A stretch of DNA of 64,000 bases, from NCBI GenBank assembly GCA_025531455.1, contig JAMYHL010000023.1, positions 552,633-616,632 on the forward strand, in the 5' to 3' direction. Origin of the DNA: Apiotrichum sp. Y4204 (Eukaryota; Basidiomycota; Tremellomycetes; Trichosporonales; Trichosporonaceae). Each line of letters starts with the position of its first letter. The stretch's first letter is position 1. The position numbers and the translations under genes were made by a program. Below the pieces are notes generated by a model that was not told the DNA's origin, did no database searches, and worked only from the letters and a program-made list of their open reading frames with translations. Below, piece after piece: positions 32,451 to 42,545 of this stretch.

Positions 32451-34272
32451 TCACTCCTCCGGGGCAAGCCGCACCAGCAGCGGCATCTGGTTCCCGTGCT
32501 CCTCCTCGCCGCGGATAACGGGGCGCTGCACGATCGTGAGGCGGCGCACGACAGTGGGATTAGAGGGAAGCACGTCGAACTCAAAGGTGCGGAGGAGGGT
32601 GAAGAGCGCAATCTTGATCTCGGCCAGCGCGAGGCGGTACCCACTGGCCATTAGCCACTTGCTGCTTCCTGCTTCCTGTCACGCCTTTTTCTACTCACAT
32701 GCAATTCCGGGGGCCCGCGAGGAACGTCAGCAACGGGCCATACACCGAGCCCTGTACCGCCTCCTTCTGTGTGCCGTCCGCCCACCGGTCCGGGTTGAAC
32801 TCGCGCGCATCGGGGCCCCAGAGCTCTTTGCTGCGGTGGATCGTGATGATAGCTGGATGTCAGTGAAGTCGAACTCCAAGCAACTCACGAATATCGACCA
32901 GCGTGCCCTTGTTGATTGTCACCGAGTCCAAGGTCGTGCCGTCGCGGCCCTTGATTGGGATGGAAAGCGGGATTGTCGTATCCTGCGCCGTGGTGCGCAC
33001 AGTAATCGGCACCGGGGGGTCGAGGCGGAGCGACTCATGCACGACGTTGTCGAGATACGGGAGCTTGTAGAGTGTGTCGAGGGTGGGGCGTTCTTCGGGG
33101 ACGGCGCGGAGTTCGGCCCGCAGGCGCGCCTGGATGTCCGGGTTCTGCGCGAGGCGCCAGAGCGTAAAGGTCAGTGCGGTGGAGCTCGTCTCGTTTCCTG
33201 CAAGCATAAATGTCGTGATCTGCGCCATGACCTGCTCGTCGCTCAGGCGGTCTTCGGGCTTGATATCAGGCGACGAGTTGGCCTTCATGAGTAGCGAGAG
33301 CAGGTCTTTGCCGACTGTCCCGGCCTCCATGTCGCGCTTCTTGCGGTCCACGATCGTTGTGCCAATCTCCTGTGTCATGCGCAGACCCTCCGCCGTGAGC
33401 CGCTTTGCCTCCGTCGGCTGCCGTCAGTGGTGAAGTTCACGTCCGCTCACGATGAGGTTCAGCAGAGGGATGAAGCGCTGCGCTGCTGCGAGACGGTTCA
33501 CGCGCTGGCCCTTGGAGAAAGTGCGGTGGTAGGCGTCTGCGAGGTCGTTGTGGGGTTGTGTGAGAGCTGCGGTCAGAAGTGCGTGTGCTAGTTACTCACA
33601 GTCAAAGTGGTAGTCAAAGCCCGCGACGCCAATGACGTCGAGCGTCATCTCGGCGAGATACTTCTCAACGTCGACCTTTGCCGTGCCCTTGATCTTGTCC
33701 TTTGCGGCCGGGGGTGTCGGCGCGGCGCTCTCCGACTCGTCCTCTACGAACTCCAGCATCTTGTTCCGCAACTGGTTGGCCTTTTCCCATATAAGCCCCT
33801 CGACGGCGCGGATTGCGGCCGGACCAAACGCGGGCGCGAGGACTCGGCGCTGGCGACGGTGCGTCTCGTGCTGCACACCGAGGAGGCCTTCGCCAAGTAG
33901 AGACGCGAGGGTGCGGACCTGGTTGTCGGGCTTGGGGAATGCGGTCGTGTCATTCAGCACCGTGCTCATCACCCGGGGGTCAATAGAACAAAGCTTGGTG
34001 TGGCCCAGCAGCCAGTCGTAGCGTACCGTCGGGCCGTACTTGTCCGTCCACTTTTCGTGCTCGTCGAGCGGCTCGGCATCCAGCATCTCCTTTACATTTC
34101 CCCAGAAGAGCGAGGTCGATGGCGGGCCGGGCACATTCTTGAACAGCAGGGTTGCGCGGCGGTACGGATACAGGTAGATGTAGACTGCGGCGAGGAAGAG
34201 CGCGACGCCGCCGACGGCGAGCTGCCACGTCGGCACGTCGAGCAGTGGTGTCAGTGGGCCGAGGACACCCAT
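32451..34272 (-). CDS. Cytochrome P450 monooxygenase, membrane-anchored
   Basis: Five exons on the minus strand: 34272-33600, 33566-33451, 33417-32889, 32852-32699, 32643-32451; 554 residues. An N-terminal anchor helix (LAVGGVALFLAAVYIYLYPY) precedes a proline hinge, VPGPP. The oxygen-binding helix I motif is AGNETSST, the helix K motif ESLRLDPPVP. The haem loop reads FLAGPRNCIG with the axial Cys, followed by RLALAEIK. The Cys codon is at the end of exon 4 and the Ile codon is split by the last intron. All hallmark residues are present, so it should be an active ER enzyme using CPR electrons. Substrate and CYP family cannot be read from sequence alone. No neighbouring biosynthetic genes are present. 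Confidence 0.93.
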
Positions 34273-35091
34273 CGTGTGCAGTAGTGTGGGTGTACGGAAT
34301 GCGAGGGTTCAAAGGGCCAACGTGCGATCGGAATGGAATGCCTGCATGTTATGTATTCAGCAGACAGTGACGAGGCTGGAGTTCTGGTGCATGGAGCACC
34401 GCACATGGCCGCCCACAACGCGGGGAACGGAACCCGGCCGCGTTCCTCTGCTGCTTCCAAGGTGTTAACTCGGTGGCCGGCAACCGACGACCGACATGGT
34501 GCGTGGACCCGTGGATCAGGAGGCTGCGATATGCGATCATAGATCGTGGGTCGTGGTTCGTGGCCTTGGTGGATCATGGGAAGGCGCCGTCTCGGAATCA
34601 AGGCATCTAGGCGACGCCGCCAGCGCGTGCCAAGCTCGGATGACGCCGACGCTATCCATGTCTCTCCATGCGCGAGAGCGCCAGCGCGCAAGCGCAGGCG
34701 TTTCGAAGCTTATGTTTATTCCCCACGATAACATTGGAGGATGCCCGAGTTGCAGCGCGCGTGTCTTAGTAGAGTGTTCGGGGATAGACCATGTGAATGT
34801 CAGGAGATCAGGAGCGTCCACTGAATGCTACCCCGGACTTGTGTTCGGGACCCCACTCGCCCCCGAGATCCCAAAGAGTCGTGTGTCGCTCAACGCCGAC
34901 GGCAACGCCATCACATGACGCAACTTTGCGAAGCCCGAAGCCCCCACAGCGTGCCCAGCGCGCCAGCGTTAGCTTCCCACTACTCGGGGCCCGACTCGTG
35001 TTCTGCATCTCGTAATGCACTCCTCGTGGCTTACACACCTTTAGCGCTTTCCTCAACCTCATCAACACCCAGGATTTCCAAAAACCTCCCA
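34273..35091. other. Intergenic region, P450 promoter to tRNA-Ser
   Basis: This is presumed P450 promoter DNA. No gene could be supported. Confidence 0.5.
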
Positions 35092-35203
35092 GGTGCGATG
35101 CCCGAGTGGTTAAGGGGAATGACTTGAATACTGAGCATGGCTCGTCCAGCTCCTAGCAAATCATTTGTCGTAAGACACCAGGGTTCGAACCCCTGTCACA
35201 CCT
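35092..35203 (+). tRNA. tRNA-Ser(UGA), intron-containing, acceptor slightly irregular
   Basis: Class II tRNA. The D arm CCCGAGTGGTTAAGGG, anticodon stem AATGA/TCATT and T arm CAGGG-TTCGAAC-CCCTG are all perfect. The loop begins CTTGAA, giving anticodon TGA. A 31-nt intron lies after position 37. A long variable arm (TTGTCGTAAGACAC) confirms Ser. The acceptor GGTGCGA/TCACACC has one C-A mismatch. The base after it is T, whereas eukaryotic tRNA-Ser normally has G73. T runs follow at 35210 and 35216. It is probably functional, but could be a slightly decayed copy. Confidence 0.8.
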
Positions 35204-35835
35204 AGTACCTTTTGCCTTTTTGTGAGATCGTGAACGTCAACGCGTGGAGCGCGACGCGTCGGGACGCGAGACGCCTGTGTTGGCCATAGCCAATCTACTG
35301 CCAGGTAGAAGGACGATGGAAGCGCCAGACTTTCTCGCGCTGGAGGCCCGACTCTGGGTTTCCTCGCGGCGTGCATGTGAGCGGATCGGATTCGCTCGGA
35401 GGGTTGAAAGTTCTTTAGTATTGTTCCGAAGATTTTCCGTGCCGGCGGCACCCATCTCGGACCGTTTCTTAAGCCGTCGCAGACGCTCACAGAGAGAGTC
35501 CATATGACCGCCTTGTTGCTCTACATCTAGATATCGGCTGGAAACTCCAGGACTCGCAGGGTGAGATGCCGCGGTCGGAGCTCGGAAGTCACTAAAAACG
35601 GACGGACGGAGAGCATCATACAGATGAGGGATCGACCCGATTAGGTACCGGTGCTCGGCGTCTCGGCACGCGTCACCGCTCGGGACAAAGGAGAAACTCT
35701 AGACCATCACAGTATGGACAATAGGCAGCCGCTGATATAATTGACACAATGCTTGACACGTGTCCCGCATCGGACCTTATCGCCTCATCTGCATGATCGT
35801 CGCGGAATGTCGGACGCCGCACGCCGCATGAGTAG

Positions 35836-35867
35836 CCCCGATAATCCACTATCTCTTCTTATCGGGG
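35836..35867. repeat. Perfect 9-bp inverted repeat
   Basis: CCCCGATAA (35836-35844) and TTATCGGGG (35859-35867) are separated by 14 nt. No gene context. Confidence 0.6.
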
Positions 35868-36125
35868 ACTATCGCGCCCGCCCGCAGTTGGCAGTCCGAT
35901 TCTTATTCTAACAACGGCGAAGCCACGTCCTTCCTGTCGGGGTACACGTTCCGCTCGCGGCCGTCGGAGAGCCCTCGGGCCTCGGGGGCCGGGGCGCGTC
36001 TTCGGGTAAATCACCTAAATCCTCTCACTTGTGTCCAGCCGATTCTTTTGTTCAGCTTGTCGTCAAGCATCAGACAACAGATCAGATAATCAAATCCGGC
36101 AAAGCTGTCGGCGATCACGGTTAGA

Positions 36126-36316
36126 GTCCGGTATCGGACTCGGATGAGGACTCGGAGGAGTCGGGGCGTATCCTGAAGTGGACCCGGAGCGGACTCGGAG
36201 TCGGGTCCATCCTGAAGCGGACGGGAGCGGATACGGAGCGGCTACGGAGCGGACTCGGAGCGGGCTAAAGCGGACTGGAAACGACTAAGACGCGGAGTGG
36301 GAAGCGGACTCGGACG
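36126..36316. repeat. Degenerate CGGACTCGGAG minisatellite with an 11-bp core
   Basis: Four consecutive 11-bp units at 36225-36268 read GAGCGGATACG, GAGCGGCTACG, GAGCGGACTCG and GAGCGGGCTAA. Looser copies of CGGACTCGG extend on both sides. A longer ~39-bp unit starting ATCCTGAAG(T/C)GGAC occurs twice (near 36170 and 36209). Confidence 0.75.
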
Positions 36317-36771
36317 CGGTTAGATCAATCGCTGTCTCCGTGTGCGCGGTCGCGGGAATCGCCGGCGCATCACACTGATCCGACCGCGGCCGGAATGTCT
36401 GTTGCTCAGTATGCGCCTCGCGCCGCAGACGATATGCAGGCTGATTCTCGGGGCGGAGCCAGACGACAAACGAGAGGAAGATTACCAAACGGCCGATGGT
36501 ACTCGGAACAATCCTCGCTGACCTCACACATTCACATTCTACTGACACATTCGGCTGACCTCATTCTCCTATATGCTCCTCTCCTCTCCGATCTCCCGAC
36601 AAGTGCATATCTAAGTCTAAGGCTCCAGGCCAAGAGTCACGACCGGCGCAGTCTCGGGGTACCACCGTGCGTCGGCTCGACGGCCGTAGCGGTGTGTGTG
36701 TGTATGTGTATGTCCAGGTGTATGGTATCTTCTATAGTGTCTTCCCAACTTCTCACCGCGACCGCGGAGTA

Positions 36772-39700
36772 TCACAGTATGCTGTTGACCCGCAACACCT
36801 CAGGACTGTTCGTTATCCGCCACGACAGGCGGCGGTCCGCTGGCGCGGCCGCGGGGATACCAGTGGATGCTTGGTCTTGCGGTGAGGGTGGGGTTTGTGG
36901 GTTTTGTGCTGGGTATTGGTGAGATTGGATGGGATTATGTTGGTTCTGTTGGGTAATGTCTGTCGGAGGTTGGGTCGGGGTATTGTCGACCGCGGCCGGG
37001 AGACTGGGCTGCGAGATAGGGGTGGGTCTAGTGGGAGGTGTAGGAGGGATGCCGGAGAGCGACGTCGCCGGCGACTGCGGGGTGGTCATCGAACCTGACA
37101 ACGGTGGGCTGACAAGCTGTGCCCCTTGCCAGGCTGTGCTGGGCGATAGTCCTGGTACTGAAGCCGCCGATGGATTCGCCCGGGACGGCACATTTGGCAG
37201 CTGCGTGACTTGCACTGAGGCACTGGGTTTGGGCGGTATACTCGGCAGAGGACCACTGGGCGGCGCTGTGACCGGTGGTCCCGGCTTAGAGGAGCTGATT
37301 GGCTGCGTCGCATGTACAGCCGCTCTGGGCGGCACGCGCGGGACCGCGCTCGCCATGCTCGGCATCAAGCTTAACACCCTCGGCTTCGTGTCCTGCACAA
37401 TCGGCATCGGTTTGGGGGGCACATTCGGTCCGGCTCCAATGTGGAGTGGCTCGACGAGGTGGAGACCTTGGGGCAGAGCGCGGGCCTGATCTGAGTCCGA
37501 GAGAGAACGCTTACGCGACTCGCGGCGCGAGCGCCGGTTAGTGTCTGGGGGAATCGGGCTGTCCCGGAGCACCTCGCGTTCACTGTCGCGCTCACGATCA
37601 GCGTCTCGAGTGCCCTCGTTATGAGCCGAGTTCTTCACCTTCTCGCGGAGAGTGAACCGTTTCGTTGGCGGCGGAGTCTGGCTGCGGGAGCGACGAAGAG
37701 CCGTTTCCGGGTCCGTCTTGCGCGACGTGGGCGTGGATGGCGTTGAGGGCTGCGAGGTGGGGCTTTTCCCGACTGTCGAGCGGCCGCTGAATGGCCACAC
37801 CTTGTGCAGCCACTTGCTCTTTACCCGGGTGTTGGCATCGAATGGAGCTGGCACGCGCCCATGGCCAGACGGCTTGGCTGCGGGGATGGGCTGTGGTGAG
37901 GGACCCGCGTTGGAGGCTTGAGTATTCGAATGCTGTAACGGCCATATCTTGCTACCACGCTTTCCCGGCTTGGCATTCCCTTGCGGAGGAGCTGGAGGGT
38001 CTGTATGTCCCTGGCGCGCGGTGGGGATCGGTTGCGAGGCCGGGTTAGGACGAGGAAGCTGAGTATGCGGGCGGGGTCCTGGCTGGGCAATGAGAGCCGG
38101 AGTCGAGACATTGTGACCCGGGGACGGTACGCCGTGCGAACTGTTTCTCTTCGATGTGATGGTCGGTTGGGAGACGCTGCGTGGGAGCGCCTGGCTAAGA
38201 CCCTCGTTCTTTCCTTCCGGCACGCTAGAGAGACGGCTACTCGCCTCGCTGCATGTGCTGTCAGATACCCTGTAGTCACTCCCTGGACTGTGGACTAACC
38301 GCTGGCTGTCCTCTGTCCAGTTGTGGGCGGCTGAATCGGCATAGGTCTCGGATCGACCGCGGTAGAGCCACCCGGACATGCGTAAAATGCCAGAACGTCT
38401 GGCGGATGGATCGGCAGCTTCAACGCAAGACCTGACAGACCCGAGGGAGTGGTTTGCCGCCGACGAACTGCCGCTGTGAGCTGGGATGCTGGTTCGGGCT
38501 GCGGCAGGGCGCGAACCGGTCTGCGTCACTATAGAGGTTGACCGAACAGGGACGACATTGGCCGGGAGCGTTGGCGCACTGGTAGTGTCACACTTGAATT
38601 GCGGGGTAGCGGCCACGCTGAGTACAGGCTGCACAGTGGTAGGTACAGGCTTCACAATGAGTGGATCAATGCCGGGCGCGTTGGGCGAAGTTGGTAGTGG
38701 CTGAGTCGGGGATGATGTAAGTGCAGGTCGTGTCGGTGCAGGTGCGGTCCGAGGCCGCCTTCCGAAGGTGTCTGTTGGAAGATGAGGCTGTTTCCTGACT
38801 GGGGCGGTGGACGGAAGAGCGGGAAGCGCCCTACTGCTGAACAGAGCTTGGCCTGCAATGGGACTCGCTGGGACACTCTGTCTAGTCGGAACTGCTGCTG
38901 GATCCATTGGGGGCACGTCCGATGCTGATGACTTCACAGCCGAATATTTTAGGCCATTAGTCGGTCTCGATGGGTGCGTTATCGGGATCGCTGGGTCTGC
39001 CGTCTGTCTTGAGGGGAGTTCTGCAGAGTTCGAGGGATCTGGAGTCTGGCCCGATGGGAGAGCAGCAGAGTTTGCCAGGCTAGCAACATCGTTTGATGGG
39101 CATTCAGGTGGTGCCAAACTGGCTGGGCCCGTATCAGCCTTCGATGGATCTGCTGTTGATGTCAAAGGGCTTGCGACCGGGTCTGTTGATTCTGTAGCAA
39201 GGCTTGCAGGACTCGCCGTCGGGGTCTGGTAATCATTCTGCAGACCAGACGGTGGTATCTGGGGCAGAGGCCGAGTCGGTGGAGGGGGTGCAGGCGAGGG
39301 TGCAGGGGTTGGGGACCCCACTCTAGCTCCGGTGGAAGGTGTAGGAGGGAGTGCTGGCCGCGTCGTCGTCGGCGTTCGGGGGAGTGCGGGACATGGTGCG
39401 ACTGGAGAAGTTGGAGATTGTATCGATGTGCTGCGCGGTGGGATAACCGCCACACGTTGTGGGATAAGTGGCCCAGGTCTGGACTCGGTAGGCGATGACG
39501 GGACCACCAACGGCGCCTTAGTCGGGCTTCCGGGCATGGGAAGCCCCTGGCCTGCGACGGAAGGGAGAGAAGGTGGTGTACCTGGCGAAGACTGTGTGTG
39601 CGGCTGGAGGAGCGGTCGTGGTGGTGACCCGCTGAGTCCCGGAAAATGCGCTCCATGGCCTTGGACTGACGGGGTACGGCTCGGCGGTGTCGACGTCGGC

Positions 39701-41097
39701 GTAGCGAAATGGGCTGGGCTCGTAGACGGCGAGATCGGCCTCCCCTGCATCGACGGCGCGGGGCTCGGATGAGCCAGTGGCACTGGCGGGCCCGAGATCA
39801 TGCCTGGTCCCCCAGCCGGCGTATGGTAGCCCTGGATGGACGGTGAACGACTCGGGGTTATCATGAGGGGAATCATGTTTGGCCCAGGAGCCTGGGGCAT
39901 TGGACGGCCTGTGACAGATGGTGCTCGGCTTGGCGTCATCGGCTGATTCATCGACGCAATGTGAGGCGGCGGCACAGGTCTCATCTGCGGCAAGCCAGTC
40001 GGTGTCCCGGGACCAGAACGTGGTGTCTGAGCAAAAGGTTGGGTGAACATAGCAGGAGCGTGGGGCTGGTGTGGAAGCGGCCGAGGCTGGAATGGGAAAG
40101 GCCCGCTCGGCAGGGTACCTGCGGAGGCAGAGCGACCACGACCCTTCCGCGCGGCAGGCTCGGTATGGTGGCTAACGGCGCCGTGGGACGAGCGCCTACC
40201 GAAAGTCGGGGGATGATGCCCCTCTGCAGTCCCCGGCCTGCGAGAGACAGTCCTGTCGACGGTGACATTGTCGGTCCTCTCGTCGTGTCGCAAACTGACG
40301 CTGCTGCGGGCCCGGGAGAGAAAGCTTGAGACCCGGCTCCTGCTCGGTGACGACGAGCGCGATTGTGGTGGCGTGTGCGACTGCGAGAGAGGGTGTGAGT
40401 CCCGCTGCGGAGGAAATAGGCTCGGTGGTGCGAGTTCCGTGATCATGTCGAGCGGAAGCTGAAGCGCGGAGGAGAGGTACGCCTCACGCTGCGATAGGGG
40501 GGTCATCGGTGGAGGCCTGAACGAGCTGGGGCCCACTGGCATAGGTGCTGGCGCAGCCATGGGCACCTGAGCCATCGAGGTCATAGAAGCGCGATACACC
40601 AAATGGTCGGAGCGTGGGAGAACAATGTCCTTGTGAAAGTGGTCGCCTGCGGGTGAGGCGGCGAGGTAGGCCATCGGTGGAGGCCGTGATATTGGGCGGA
40701 GTGCTATGGGCACGCCTCCCGGGGGAGGGGGGATGGGTCGATTAGGAGGAGGAGGCTGCGGCGAGTGGGAAAGTGAGTATTGAGTTGAGAGAGGCCCACT
40801 GAAGTGTCTCTCGCGAAGTTCGCCTTCGGTCGTAACGCATCTGTCGTCGTCTGTCCTGCAGCTGCTGCCACTGAAATTCTGCGCCAAAGGTAGTGATGTC
40901 TGGCCGGCAGACTCCTGTTGCCATTGCGAAAGCTGATGCGATGCATCAATCGACGAGAGTGCGGGCGAGAGTGAAGGCGAGGGCGAGCGAGAGGAGGCGT
41001 AAGGAAGATCTGAAGGGGCTGAAAGAAGTTCACCTGAGGCTACGCAAACGGCACCTGGCTGCGAAGCTGAAGGCAAAAGGGCGAGTATATCGCTCAT
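36772..41097 (-). CDS. Very large disordered Pro/Ser-rich protein, function unknown
   Basis: A single-exon frame of 1441 residues on the minus strand. ATG 41097 has an excellent context (GCCGCCATGAG). The whole protein is Pro/Ser/Thr-rich. N-terminal region: SDILALLPSASQPG and RSRVSSFLSRARSSVSL. The middle is dense in PxxP-like motifs (possible SH3 ligands) and repeated TPSRAPS/TPSRSPS. More structured islands include RRSGILRMSGWLYRGRSE (about 970), KIWPLQHSN and KWLHKVWPFSGRST. The end is DRRLSWRITNSPEVLRVNSI. There is no catalytic domain, signal peptide or membrane helix. The length without any stop and the good start make it a real gene. A cortical or signalling scaffold is only a guess. 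Confidence 0.85.
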   Translation of the reverse strand: MSDILALLPSASQPGAVCVASGELLSAPSDLPYASSRSPSPSLSPALSSIDASHQLSQWQQESAGQTSLPLAQNFSGSSCRTDDDRCVTTEGELRERHFSGPLSTQYSLSHSPQPPPPNRPIPPPPGGVPIALRPISRPPPMAYLAASPAGDHFHKDIVLPRSDHLVYRASMTSMAQVPMAAPAPMPVGPSSFRPPPMTPLSQREAYLSSALQLPLDMITELAPPSLFPPQRDSHPLSQSHTPPQSRSSSPSRSRVSSFLSRARSSVSLRHDERTDNVTVDRTVSRRPGTAEGHHPPTFGRRSSHGAVSHHTEPAARKGRGRSASAGTLPSGPFPFQPRPLPHQPHAPAMFTQPFAQTPRSGPGTPTGLPQMRPVPPPHIASMNQPMTPSRAPSVTGRPMPQAPGPNMIPLMITPSRSPSIQGYHTPAGGPGMISGPPVPLAHPSPAPSMQGRPISPSTSPAHFATPTSTPPSRTPSVQGHGAHFPGLSGSPPRPLLQPHTQSSPGTPPSLPSVAGQGLPMPGSPTKAPLVVPSSPTESRPGPLIPQRVAVIPPRSTSIQSPTSPVAPCPALPRTPTTTRPALPPTPSTGARVGSPTPAPSPAPPPPTRPLPQIPPSGLQNDYQTPTASPASLATESTDPVASPLTSTADPSKADTGPASLAPPECPSNDVASLANSAALPSGQTPDPSNSAELPSRQTADPAIPITHPSRPTNGLKYSAVKSSASDVPPMDPAAVPTRQSVPASPIAGQALFSSRALPALPSTAPVRKQPHLPTDTFGRRPRTAPAPTRPALTSSPTQPLPTSPNAPGIDPLIVKPVPTTVQPVLSVAATPQFKCDTTSAPTLPANVVPVRSTSIVTQTGSRPAAARTSIPAHSGSSSAANHSLGSVRSCVEAADPSARRSGILRMSGWLYRGRSETYADSAAHNWTEDSQRLVHSPGSDYRVSDSTCSEASSRLSSVPEGKNEGLSQALPRSVSQPTITSKRNSSHGVPSPGHNVSTPALIAQPGPRPHTQLPRPNPASQPIPTARQGHTDPPAPPQGNAKPGKRGSKIWPLQHSNTQASNAGPSPQPIPAAKPSGHGRVPAPFDANTRVKSKWLHKVWPFSGRSTVGKSPTSQPSTPSTPTSRKTDPETALRRSRSQTPPPTKRFTLREKVKNSAHNEGTRDADRERDSEREVLRDSPIPPDTNRRSRRESRKRSLSDSDQARALPQGLHLVEPLHIGAGPNVPPKPMPIVQDTKPRVLSLMPSMASAVPRVPPRAAVHATQPISSSKPGPPVTAPPSGPLPSIPPKPSASVQVTQLPNVPSRANPSAASVPGLSPSTAWQGAQLVSPPLSGSMTTPQSPATSLSGIPPTPPTRPTPISQPSLPAAVDNTPTQPPTDITQQNQHNPIQSHQYPAQNPQTPPSPQDQASTGIPAAAPADRRLSWRITNSPEVLRVNSIL

Positions 41098-42545
41098 GGC
41101 GGCCACGGCAATCAAACCCGAGGTCGAAGGTTAGAAATCACTACAAAGATCCAGCTGGTACAGTGACAACAAAGGGGGGCTGATCCAGTGCACGAGAGGG
41201 CGACGTCGAGCCTAAAGGAAGAATAACGGGGGTGAGCGAATGAAACGAGTGTGGAATGGTAAGCGGACAGTAAGAAGTGAAGCGCGCAGTGAGAAGGATG
41301 GGCTGAGAGAGGGAGAGGGGCGGAGAAGAGAAGGGAGTGAAAATCGTGTGAAGAACAAGGAGAAAGCAATGGGGTTGATGAGATTTCCAGCGACGACAAT
41401 GAGCTCGACGCAGATGTTGACGACGAGACGGGCGTGGCTGACTGGTCCGTGCGAGTACCGAATTAGGGGGATCCGTCTGGTATGGGGGTCACACTTGCAG
41501 CGTGATTACCTCCTCGTGGTACTGGTGTTGCCGCTCGCCATCGCCGCTCGGTCCTGCAGTCTCATGCGGCACAACCGCGTGTCCGTGTTCGAGTCCGTGC
41601 CCGGTGGTCGAGGGATCTGATGAAGTGGCGAGAGTGGCGAGCAGCAATGTGAAGAAACTGAGAAGCAGCAGATGTGGAAGAAAAAAAAGAGCACAAACGG
41701 ATCGTGCCGATGGAGGTGCGTGTGCACAGACACTTTGTTACTACAAGTCTTCGCAAAAGAGCGACACGACGGATCGCAATGCAAAAAGCCTAGAACCGTG
41801 CTTAGCCGTGGCCTCGTGCCGGCGTGAGGAATGGCAAAACACGAGACACCTGCCGCGGTGTTCCGATTTACTTTCGGGTCGTTTCGAACGAGGACTATCA
41901 GCACCGGAGGCTTGAGGGTCCCTGGTGGTGGCGTCAGTCACTCCTTGGATCCTTGGCAGCATCAGGCGGTAAAGAGGGTAAAGCGTAAGAGATGGGAATG
42001 GGAGACAGAACAAGCAGGAATGGTTCGAAGGGTATTTGGGGTTGGGTTGGGTTGCACACAGGGGCTTTGCATTGTTGGATTGTGTTCTGGCCACTTGCAG
42101 TTCATTCGAGTGCGAAATCGAGGGGACTGAGAGAGTGCTCGAGTCGAGGCAGGGGTGCCAAGGACGCGCACCGCGCACCGGTAAACGCGAGGCTGCTACG
42201 CGTCAGGAAAAGGGTACGAGGGGTTCTCGGAGGTGGCCGCTTAAAGATGGTGTACGTACAGCATGCATGCCAATGACCTCATGCGCGGCATGCGGAATGG
42301 ACAAGACCAGGACCAGCTCGGCGACATGAAACGAATTGAGTGCATCGGGTGGCGAGTGGAAGACAATCTCGGAGACGGACTACCATGGCCGCCGATGCTC
42401 GGGGCCGCCGACGGTTCGGGACGGCTGTTGATGTTCCGCAGCATTCCAGGTTCATGGTGGACTGGTGGACGCCACCGAGCAGCAAGCACGTTGCGATGAG
42501 CTGCATTTTCGACGCGATTCGACCATTCCCTTGGCGCCGGACCGT
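41098..42545. other. Intergenic region upstream of the disordered-protein gene
   Basis: 1.45 kb between the start of the minus-strand gene and the 3' end of the RCC1-repeat gene. Nothing codes convincingly. The part next to 41097 is purine-rich on the plus strand (a pyrimidine-rich leader on the gene's strand). Confidence 0.55.

Larger units (their letters stand above)
35204..36771. other. Intergenic region, tRNA-Ser to disordered-protein gene
   Basis: No gene seen. It contains a perfect 9-bp hairpin (35836-35867) and a CGGA-rich minisatellite region (36126-36316). It ends in pyrimidine-rich DNA downstream of the minus-strand gene that stops at 36772. Confidence 0.55.

Noticed and set aside
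32451..34272. Secondary-metabolite cluster around the P450
   Set aside because: No synthase, tailoring enzyme or regulator adjoins it; neighbours are a low-complexity protein, a tRNA and a disordered protein.
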